The notes below the pieces were generated by a model. The model had not been told where the DNA came from. It ran no database searches and saw nothing but the letters and a program-made list of their open reading frames with translations. Source: Actinomycetes bacterium (GTDB lineage: Bacteria; Actinomycetota; Acidimicrobiia; Acidimicrobiales; RAAP-2). From it: a stretch of 5,020 nt of DNA. Both the position numbers and the translations under genes were made by a program. Below are positions 1 through 5,020 of the stretch, in pieces. How positions within the stretch are numbered: position 1 is the first letter of the stretch; each line of letters begins with the position of its first letter. Location: contig JAKAZC010000215.1 of assembly GCA_021826655.1 (NCBI GenBank), positions 1 to 5,020 on the forward strand. Reading direction: 5' to 3'.

Positions 1-243
1 CTCGAGACGGTCGGAGTCGGGCAGCAGGAGGTGGAGGTGGCCGCCCCGGGCGACCGAGGCGCCCATGGCCACGAGCACCTCGGCCATGATGTCGACGTCG
101 GAGATCCGGGGCACGTTGGTGAGCACGTGACGCCCGTCGGCCAGCAGGCAGGCGGCCATGAGCTTCAGCACCGAGTTCTTGGCCCCACCGGCCCGGACGG
201 TTCCCGACAGCGGTCCGCTGGGGTTGACGACGATGCGATCCAC
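1..243 (-). CDS. murA: UDP-N-acetylglucosamine 1-carboxyvinyltransferase (MurA), N-terminal part, cut by window edge
   Basis: MurA transfers enolpyruvate from PEP to UDP-GlcNAc, the first committed cytoplasmic step of peptidoglycan synthesis. The 81 visible codons start at a GTG (243-241) and read [14 protein letters not shown], then the family hallmark [12 protein letters not shown]. Lys22 and Asn23 fall at the same numbers as the UDP-GlcNAc/PEP-binding Lys22-Asn23 of E. coli MurA. Next come [15 protein letters not shown] and a first inner-repeat strand, as in the family. The catalytic loop Cys (about residue 115) lies outside the window. The GTG is chosen because the resulting N-terminus has the family length, and upstream in-frame codons give no other start near it. 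There is no Shine-Dalgarno, but a CATACT hexamer ends 6 nt before the GTG, so leaderless translation is inferred. The gene follows the mutase gene on the same strand after 89 bp. Identity is very secure; the start is fairly secure. Confidence 0.94.
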   Translation of the reverse strand, partial: MDRIVVNPSGPLSGTVRAGGAKNSVLKLMAACLLADGRHVLTNVPRISDVDIMAEVLVAMGASVARGGHLHLLLPDSDRLE

Positions 244-249
244 GGCCCC

Positions 250-255
250 AGTATG
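250..255 (-). promoter_or_regulatory. candidate -10 element for leaderless murA transcript
   Basis: On the minus strand the hexamer CATACT matches the sigma-70 -10 consensus TATAAT at four of six positions. It is followed by six bases (GGGGCC) and then the murA GTG. In actinobacteria a -10 hexamer this close to the start codon usually means that transcription begins at the start codon. No recognisable -35 is seen. It is the weakest of the three such elements in the window because the first T is missing. Confidence 0.35.
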
Positions 256-280
256 GCCGCTGTCCCTGCCCGACCCCGAC

Positions 281-319
281 GACCCCCGGCGACCCCCGGC
301 GACCGGACCGGACGGGGTC
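281..319. repeat. short GC-rich tandem and inverted repeat between murA and the mutase gene, possible terminator
   Basis: The 10-mer GACCCCCGGC occurs twice in tandem (281-290 and 291-300) and is followed by GACCG, GACCG, GACGG. GACCCC at 291-296 is the inverted complement of GGGGTC at 314-319, giving a 6-bp stem that starts 14 nt past the mutase stop codon on the minus strand. There is no T-run, so an intrinsic terminator is only suggested; actinobacterial terminators often lack one. It could instead be simple GC-rich drift. This repeat and the murA start-site promoter fill the 89-bp gap. Confidence 0.3.
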
Positions 320-332
320 CTGTGGGCCTCGC

Positions 333-1997
333 TCAGATCACCGCCGTCTCCTCCCAGCGGCCGAACACGCCGGCCAGCGTGGTCATCATCTCGCCCACCG
401 TGGCGTAGGCGCGGACGGCACCGAAGATGGCCGGCATCAGGTTGCGCTCGGCATGGGCGGCATCAGCGGCCAACCGGGTCAGCGACCCGGCCACGGCGGC
501 GTCCGACCGGGCCGTCTTGACCCCGGCGAGGCGCTTGCGCTGGGCCTCCTCCACCTCGGGTCCGATCGACAGGGTGGCCAGCTGGTCGTCCCCGTTGCCG
601 CCCGTGAACCCGTTCACCCCGACGACGACCCTCCGATCGGCCGACACCTTGCGCTGGAACCGGTAGGCGGCGTCCGCGATCTCGCCCTGGAACCAATTGG
701 CCTCGATGCCGGCCACCACACCGTCCAACATGGAGCCGTTGCCGAGCTCGTACAGATGGGTGAAGACGACCTCGGCACGGGCCTCGAGCTCGTCGGTCAG
801 CGCCTCCACGAACCACGAGCCGCCGAGCGGGTCGGCGACGTCGGCCACACCCGTCTCCGAGGCGATGACCTGCTGGGTGCGAAGGGCGATCCGGGCCGCC
901 CTGTCGGTGGGCAGGGCCAGGACCTCGTCCATCGAATTGGTGTGCAGGCTCTGGGTGCCGCCCAGCACCCCGGCCAGCGCCTCGACGGCGGTGCGCACGA
1001 TGTTGAGCTCCGGCTGCTGTGCGGTCAGCGACGCGCCCGCCGTCTGGGTGTGGAACCGCAGCGTCATCGACCGCGGATCGACCGCACCGTACCGGTCGCG
1101 CAGCCACCGGGCCCAGATGCGCCGGGCCGCCCGGTACTTTGCGATCTCCTCGAAGAAGTCGATGTGTGCGTTGAAGAAGAACGACAACCGGGGGGCGAAC
1201 TCGTCGACGGCCAGGCCGGCGGCACGGGCGGCCTCGACATAGGCGAACCCGTTGGCCAGGGTGAAGGCCAGTTCGTCGGCGGCCGTGGAGCCCGCCTCGC
1301 GGATGTGGTAACCCGAGACCGACACCGGGTGGAACCGGGGCAGTTCGGCGGCGGCAAACCGGATCACGTCGGTGACCAGGCGGAGCGAGGGTCGCGGCGG
1401 GAACACGTACTCCTTCTGCGCCTGGTACTCCTTCAGGATGTCGTTCTGGAGCGTCCCGCCGAGGAGTCGGCGCTCGGTGCCGGCGGCCTCGGCCGCGGCC
1501 ACGTACATGGCGAAGCAGAGGGGCGCCGGCGAGTTGATCGTCATCGACGTGGTGGTGGTCCCGAGGTCGATGCCGGCGAACAGGTCCTCGGTGTCGGCCA
1601 GCGTGTCGACGGCCACCCCGCACCTGCCCACCTCCCCCTCGCACATCGGGTCGTCGGAGTCCCGCCCCATCAGTGTCGGCAGGTCGTAGGCCACGGACAG
1701 GCCGTCGCCCCCGGCCGCAAGCAGGTCGCGGAACCGCAGGTTGGTGTCCTCCGCGGTGCCGAAGCCGGCGAACATGCGCATCGTCCACAGCTTCGAGCGG
1801 TACATCGAGGCGTAGGGCCCGCGGGTATAGGGGAACCGTCCCGGCCACCCGACCGAGTCGGGAGGCTCGCCGTCGGGTCCGTAGACCGGGTCGAGCGGCA
1901 CCCCGGACATCGTCTCGAAGTCGGCGTCACGCAGTTCCGCCGCGTCGTAGGCGACCCGCCACCCCTCGAACCCGGAAGCGGTCGGCTCGTCACCCAT
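333..1997 (-). CDS. Cobalamin-dependent acyl-CoA mutase, large (substrate-binding) subunit, isobutyryl-CoA-mutase-like
   Basis: This 554-residue protein is the TIM-barrel substrate-binding chain of the methylmalonyl-CoA mutase superfamily. These enzymes interconvert branched and linear acyl-CoAs through an adenosylcobalamin radical. Seen in order: [28 protein letters not shown] (about 59-86), [19 protein letters not shown] (99-117), [11 protein letters not shown] (181-191), [11 protein letters not shown] (226-236), [24 protein letters not shown] (273-296), [16 protein letters not shown] (314-329), and [11 protein letters not shown] (348-358). Aligned to Propionibacterium MCM by constant spacing, Gln184, Tyr230 and His231 match catalytic Gln197, Tyr243 and His244. 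The substrate-selecting Tyr89 and Arg207 are Phe76 and Gln194 instead, the pair known from isobutyryl-CoA mutase. The chain ends without the C-terminal B12-binding domain (DxHxxG motif), so a separate small subunit is needed; none is in the window. The ATG start sits 6 nt after a -10-like TATGCT, with no Shine-Dalgarno. Automated annotation would probably call it methylmalonyl-CoA mutase; family assignment is secure, exact substrate is not. Confidence 0.93.
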   Translation of the reverse strand: MGDEPTASGFEGWRVAYDAAELRDADFETMSGVPLDPVYGPDGEPPDSVGWPGRFPYTRGPYASMYRSKLWTMRMFAGFGTAEDTNLRFRDLLAAGGDGLSVAYDLPTLMGRDSDDPMCEGEVGRCGVAVDTLADTEDLFAGIDLGTTTTSMTINSPAPLCFAMYVAAAEAAGTERRLLGGTLQNDILKEYQAQKEYVFPPRPSLRLVTDVIRFAAAELPRFHPVSVSGYHIREAGSTAADELAFTLANGFAYVEAARAAGLAVDEFAPRLSFFFNAHIDFFEEIAKYRAARRIWARWLRDRYGAVDPRSMTLRFHTQTAGASLTAQQPELNIVRTAVEALAGVLGGTQSLHTNSMDEVLALPTDRAARIALRTQQVIASETGVADVADPLGGSWFVEALTDELEARAEVVFTHLYELGNGSMLDGVVAGIEANWFQGEIADAAYRFQRKVSADRRVVVGVNGFTGGNGDDQLATLSIGPEVEEAQRKRLAGVKTARSDAAVAGSLTRLAADAAHAERNLMPAIFGAVRAYATVGEMMTTLAGVFGRWEETAVI

Positions 1998-2003
1998 GCG
2001 GCC

Positions 2004-2009
2004 AGCATA
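2004..2009 (-). promoter_or_regulatory. candidate -10 element for leaderless mutase transcript
   Basis: On the minus strand TATGCT (the TANNNT form of a -10 box) is followed by six bases (GGCCGC) and then the mutase ATG. No Shine-Dalgarno lies between, which fits transcription starting at or next to the ATG. A -35 is not recognisable. It shares a 90-bp divergent intergenic region with the glpX promoter candidate. Confidence 0.45.
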
Positions 2010-2073
2010 GGGAGGAAACCCGTCCCGCCCGGGCCGGAGCGGACCGCCGACGGCCCGATGCGGTACGAGCCAC

Positions 2074-2079
2074 TATCGT
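2074..2079 (+). promoter_or_regulatory. candidate -10 element for leaderless glpX transcript
   Basis: TATCGT fits the TANNNT -10 pattern and ends 8 nt before the glpX GTG (2088). The intervening bases CGACTCCC contain no Shine-Dalgarno. This supports GTG 2088 as both transcription and translation start. No clear -35 is present. Confidence 0.42.
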
Positions 2080-2087
2080 CGACTCCC

Positions 2088-3083
2088 GTGAACGCCACCG
2101 CTCAGGCACCTGACCGCAACCTCGCCATGGAACTCGTCCGGGTCACCGAGGCGTCCGCCCTGGCCGCCTCCCGGTGGATGGGTCGCGGGGACAAGAACGG
2201 AGCCGACGGAGCCGCGGTCAACGCCATGCGCATCGTCCTCTCCTCCATCGCGATGGACGGGATCGTGGTCATCGGCGAGGGGGAGAAGGACGAGGCCCCG
2301 ATGCTGTTCAACGGCGAGCGGATCGGCGACGGGACTCCCCCGAAGGCCGACATCGCCGTGGACCCCATCGACGGCACCACGTCGACGGCCCTCGGCCGGG
2401 GCGGGGCACTGGCCGTGATCGCCGTGTCCGAAGAGGGAACGATGTTCGATCCGGGCCCCTGTGTCTACATGGAGAAGCTGGCCGTGGGGCCCCGGGCCGT
2501 GGGCGCCATCGACATCACCCGGCCCATCCGGGACAACCTCGACGCCGTGGCCAAGGCCAAGGGCACCTCGGTACGCGACCTGACGGTGGTCATCCTCGAT
2601 CGCCCCCGCCACGAGGAGCTCATCGCCGATGTCCGCAGCACCGGAGCCCGGATCCGGTTGATCACCGATGGCGACGTGGCCGGCGCCATCGCCACTTCGT
2701 GGCCCGATACCGGAGTCGACCTGCTGGTCGGCGTGGGCGGCACACCGGAGGGCGTCATCGCCGCCGCCGCGCTGAAGTCCATGGGCGGGGAGATCCAGGG
2801 GAGGCTCTACCCCCGCGACGGGGGCGAACGGGCCGCCGCGCTCGAGCTCGGCTACGACCTCGACGCGGTGCTCACGACGGACGACCTGGTGAAGGGCGAC
2901 AACTGCTTCTTCGCCGCCACCGGGATCACCGACGGCGAGCTCCTGCAGGGCGTCCGGTACGACGAGTTCGGAGCCAACACCCAGTCCCTCGTCATGCGGT
3001 CGAAGTCGGGGACGGTACGCCTCATCGACGCCCGCCATCCGCTGCACAAGCTGTCCGAGTACAGCGCCATCGAGTTCGGCTGA
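2088..3083 (+). CDS. glpX: Class II fructose-1,6-bisphosphatase (GlpX)
   Basis: GlpX hydrolyses fructose-1,6-bisphosphate to fructose-6-phosphate in gluconeogenesis, metal-dependent and cytoplasmic. The 331-residue length is normal for the class II family. Motifs in order: [21 protein letters not shown] (8-28), [17 protein letters not shown] (32-48, with metal-ligand Asp35), [13 protein letters not shown] (61-73), VDPIDGTT (91-98, with Asp92, Asp95 and Thr97 of the Li+-sensitive phosphatase signature), and [16 protein letters not shown] (215-230, with Glu221 matching metal ligand Glu213 of E. coli GlpX). All catalytic residues expected for the fold are present. GTG 2088 is preferred because it keeps the conserved DRNLALELVRVTE leader, which ATG 2127 would lose, and because a TATCGT box sits 8 nt upstream. 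ATG 2058 would place that box inside the gene. The gene is divergent from the mutase (90-bp gap) and convergent with the EthD gene, the only plus-strand gene here. Some actinobacterial members also act on sedoheptulose-1,7-bisphosphate; this cannot be judged from sequence. Confidence 0.95.
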   Translation: MNATAQAPDRNLAMELVRVTEASALAASRWMGRGDKNGADGAAVNAMRIVLSSIAMDGIVVIGEGEKDEAPMLFNGERIGDGTPPKADIAVDPIDGTTSTALGRGGALAVIAVSEEGTMFDPGPCVYMEKLAVGPRAVGAIDITRPIRDNLDAVAKAKGTSVRDLTVVILDRPRHEELIADVRSTGARIRLITDGDVAGAIATSWPDTGVDLLVGVGGTPEGVIAAAALKSMGGEIQGRLYPRDGGERAAALELGYDLDAVLTTDDLVKGDNCFFAATGITDGELLQGVRYDEFGANTQSLVMRSKSGTVRLIDARHPLHKLSEYSAIEFG

Positions 3084-3093
3084 GCCGAAGGGC

Positions 3094-3165
3094 GCCCCGG
3101 CGGCGTTGGCTCCGTCGGCCCCGGCGGCGTTGGCTCCGTCGGCCCCGGCGGCGTTGGCTCCGTCA
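3094..3165. repeat. Three tandem 24-bp direct repeats between convergent glpX and EthD genes
   Basis: Three head-to-tail 24-bp units occupy 3094-3117, 3118-3141 and 3142-3165. Each begins GCCCCGGCGGCG and continues TTGGCTCCGTCG. The units are identical except for the last base of unit three (A instead of G). The array starts 10 bp after the glpX stop. Its final three bases, TCA, are the reverse complement of the EthD TGA stop. Each unit can form a 7-bp hairpin in plus-strand RNA (CCGGCGG, an 8-nt loop, then CCGTCGG, with one G-U pair); the 7-bp stem of unit three is broken at its last pair. A repeated-hairpin terminator for glpX or a slippage-prone minisatellite are both possible. No spacers separate the units, so it is not a CRISPR. 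Confidence 0.9.
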
Positions 3166-3447
3166 GGCGGTCTCGCTGGTCTGCAGCACCGGTGTGATGG
3201 TGGTGAAGTTGGCCACGTCCGCCAGCACCTCGCCCGTGCGCGGGTCGGCCATCGCCGCACCCATGGCGTCGAGCGAACCGAACCTCATGTGCACGGCGGC
3301 CACGAACGGACCGTCGATCCCACGGTCGATCTCCGCACGGTCGAGACCCCATGCGGCCAGGGCCATCGGGATATGGGTGTCCCGGTAGTAGTCGTGGTCG
3401 AAGGTGGCGCCTTCGGTGGTCGGGTAGAACACGCTGAGACGGATCAT
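3163..3447 (-). CDS. EthD-family small protein (ferredoxin-like alpha/beta barrel)
   Basis: The 94-residue product starts MIRLSVFYPTTEGATFDHDYYRDTHIPMAL, which carries the EthD-family pattern: an N-terminal beta strand (MIRLSVFYP), a Phe-Asp-x-Asp-Tyr-Tyr helix start (FDHDYY, 16-21), and a conserved His in DTHIP (His25). A second strand AAVHMRFGSLDAM follows, then a C-terminal ADVANFTTITPVLQTSE strand. Family members are dimeric alpha/beta-barrel proteins of about 95-105 residues. They were named after the gene needed for ethyl tert-butyl ether breakdown, but most have unknown roles. No signal peptide or membrane segment is seen. The ATG at 3447 is chosen because AAAAGGA lies 9 nt upstream and it gives family length; in-frame upstream sequence is Arg/Pro-rich and unlike protein. 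The stop is provided by the last base of the repeat array. A degraded frame upstream could once have been co-translated with it (see the pseudogene entry). Family is confident; function is unknown. Confidence 0.82.
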   Translation of the reverse strand: MIRLSVFYPTTEGATFDHDYYRDTHIPMALAAWGLDRAEIDRGIDGPFVAAVHMRFGSLDAMGAAMADPRTGEVLADVANFTTITPVLQTSETA

Positions 3448-3841
3448 GACGGAACGTCCTTTTCGGTGGCGGCATACCGGTGGTGGTGGTCGTGGACCCC
3501 GTCGGCGCTCGGACGGGACCCCGGGCCCGGCCATGGTATCCGGAGCGCGACCCGAGCGGTCGGGGCCCGTGCACCCCCCCGGGCGACAGGACCGCCTGGG
3601 GGATGGTCAGCGCATGGGCCCACCCGTGGGGACGGTGTTCCGGGGGCTCGAGGAGCATCGACCATGCCGCCACCCGACTGACCGCACGCAGTGCGCCGAC
3701 CGGGTCACCGGACACGTCGGCCAACAGGCGTCGTGCGGCATCCGATCCGTTCCGGACGATCGGCAGGATGCCGTGGCTCCCCGCAAGGCCCGGCCGGGGT
3801 GCCGCCAGGATCGCGTCGATGACGGGGGCATCGCCGGCCAC
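3444..3841 (-). pseudogene. Degraded or frameshifted small gene between atpC and the EthD gene
   Basis: From a GTG at 3841 the minus strand reads about 85 residues with convincing protein character: AGDAPVIDAILAAPRPG, DAARRLLADVSGDPVGALRAVSRVAAWSMLLEPPEHRP, HGWAHALTIPQAVL. After PQAVLSPGG the frame meets a run of seven G (plus-strand C at 3574-3580) and becomes Arg/Pro/Thr-rich non-protein-like sequence that runs antiparallel to glpX. One extra base in the run would shift to a frame ending ...HHHRYAATEKDVPS with TGA at 3446-3444, overlapping the EthD ATG as ATGA. The start also looks damaged. A perfect AGGAGGT (3864-3858) has no start codon at proper spacing (the GTG is 16 nt away), and an in-frame ATG at 3892 is followed by GGG then a TAG. 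Third-position GC is roughly 82% in the good part and below 80% in all three frames after the run, lower than in the neighbours. I do not recognise the family. It could also be an intact short gene plus a sequencing error. Confidence 0.5.
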
Positions 3842-3930
3842 CGACCCTTCGACGGTGACCTCCTGACCCGGCGACGGGGCCCGCTACCCCATGAGCGACG
3901 ACCGCCCGCCACCGGTCCCGCGACGGTCCG

Positions 3931-3950
3931 GAGGGGGCCCGGGGCCCCGG
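3931..3950 (-). terminator. candidate GC-rich hairpin downstream of atpC
   Basis: Just past the atpC stop, the minus-strand RNA contains GGGGC-CCCGG-GCCCC, a 5-bp perfect stem with a 5-nt loop, within a run of only G and C. There is no U-tract, so intrinsic termination is suggested rather than shown. Its position at the end of the ATP synthase genes fits a terminator. The remaining gap up to the remnant start (about 3842-3930) shows only the stray AGGAGGT noted under the pseudogene. Confidence 0.35.
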
Positions 3951-3952
3951 AT

Positions 3953-4450
3953 CTAGGTCGTCGTCGTGGCGGCGTCGACCGCCTCGAGGCGCACCTGGGC
4001 CCGCAGCACCGCGGCCTCCGCCTCGACCAGCTCAGGGTCGGCCTCCTCACCCTCGGCTGGGGTCTTGGCCGCGCTCCCGAGCTCGCCCACCCGGGCCTCG
4101 GCGGCCTCGAGGGCGACCCGGGCACGGTCGGCGTCGATCTCCTCGGCCAGCTCGGCCACGCCGACCAGCACCGTCACCCGCGAACCGGCGACGACGTCGT
4201 CGTCGGTCCCGGACGCCACGTGCAGCTCCACCTGGGTGAACCCGCCGTGCACGGCCACCTTGACCACGTCGCCGTCCGGCCGGACCACCCGGACCACGCC
4301 GGGCTTGACCGAACCCACCAGCGGGGTGTGGCCGGCCAGGAAGGTCACGTCCCCCTCACCGGTACGGAGCATCACCTCGGTGGCCATCCCGGTGAGCAGG
4401 ATGCGCTCCGGGGTGACCAGGTTGATCGGGAACTGCGCGTCGTCGGCCAT
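3953..4450 (-). CDS. atpC: F1F0 ATP synthase epsilon subunit (AtpC), with long C-terminal region
   Basis: Epsilon is part of the rotating central stalk of F1 and can inhibit ATP hydrolysis. The N-terminal beta-sandwich is clear: INLVTPERILLTGMATEVMLRTGEGDVTFLAGHTPLVGSVKPGVVRV (9-55), then VAVHGGF (65-71). Two additions make it long at 165 residues, against about 120-140 usually. About nine extra residues are inserted in a late beta-hairpin (HVASGTDDDVVAGS, 77-90). The second is an acidic Pro/Gly linker (GSAAKTPAEGEEADPE, 125-140) between the two C-terminal helices (about 98-124 and 140-159). The protein ends in four threonines. The ATG at 4450 lies 15 nt after the atpD stop with only a weak purine site (GGACGACGAA), so translation is probably coupled to atpD. 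Identity is very secure; effects of the additions are unknown. Confidence 0.93.
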   Translation of the reverse strand: MADDAQFPINLVTPERILLTGMATEVMLRTGEGDVTFLAGHTPLVGSVKPGVVRVVRPDGDVVKVAVHGGFTQVELHVASGTDDDVVAGSRVTVLVGVAELAEEIDADRARVALEAAEARVGELGSAAKTPAEGEEADPELVEAEAAVLRAQVRLEAVDAATTTT

Positions 4451-4465
4451 GGATTCGTCGTCCGA

Positions 4466-5020
<555 letters not shown>

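Noticed and set aside
2011..2015. GGAGG on the plus strand as ribosome binding site for glpX
   Set aside because: It lies more than 70 nt before the GTG at 2088 and over 40 nt before the ATG at 2058, too far for either start.
453..2087. Very long open frame on the plus strand antisense to the mutase and continuous with glpX
   Set aside because: Its sequence is rich in Arg, Gly, His, Val and Pro with no domain, as expected for the antisense of a high-GC gene; only the part from 2088 on reads as GlpX.
1998..2087. Cobalamin riboswitch upstream of the mutase gene
   Set aside because: The divergent gap is only 90 bp, has no B12-box-like sequence, and the -10 box sits 6 nt before the ATG, which leaves no leader RNA.
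3094..3165. CRISPR-like array
   Set aside because: The 24-bp units are directly abutting with no spacers, and no cas genes are present.
3448..3534. Longer N-terminus for the EthD protein starting upstream near 3534
   Set aside because: The added residues are Arg/Pro-rich with low third-position GC, and AAAAGGA is correctly placed for the ATG at 3447.

Overview
The window is high-GC DNA (roughly 70% by eye) with strong G/C preference at third codon positions. It looks like chromosomal DNA of an actinobacterium. The evidence is an actinobacterial-style MurA N-terminus ([12 protein letters not shown]), a class II GlpX fructose-bisphosphatase with the [17 protein letters not shown] signature, and atpD-atpC lying a few kilobases upstream of murA on the same strand. 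A lineage such as Acidimicrobiia is possible, but that is inference. No mobile element, CRISPR array, rRNA or tRNA is visible.

Layout, read along the minus strand from the right edge: the C-terminal 184 residues of AtpD (5020-4466), then AtpC (4450-3953, 15 nt later), both F1F0 ATP synthase subunits. A small degraded-looking reading frame follows (3841 to about 3575, possibly once reaching 3444). Next is a compact EthD-family gene (3447-3163). After it, glpX lies on the plus strand (2088-3083) and converges on the EthD gene across a 72-bp array of three 24-bp direct repeats. glpX diverges from a stand-alone acyl-CoA mutase large subunit on the minus strand (1997-333). The left edge holds the first 81 codons of murA (243-1, minus).

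Functionally this is housekeeping and central metabolism: ATP synthesis, gluconeogenesis (FBPase II), cobalamin-dependent acyl-CoA carbon-skeleton rearrangement and peptidoglycan precursor synthesis. The genes do not form one pathway. The block between atpC and murA (mutase, glpX, EthD gene, remnant) looks like a variable insertion.

The points most worth a second look are these. The mutase carries a Phe/Gln pair at the two substrate-selecting positions, so isobutyryl-CoA-mutase-like chemistry is likelier than methylmalonyl-CoA mutase. The remnant has a 7-bp homopolymer exactly where its coding character stops, and a restored frame would overlap the EthD start as ATGA. The last unit of the repeat array supplies the EthD stop codon. 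Three genes (murA, mutase, glpX) have a -10-like hexamer ending 6-8 nt before a start codon that lacks a Shine-Dalgarno site, which suggests leaderless transcripts. I see no convincing undescribed multi-gene system here.
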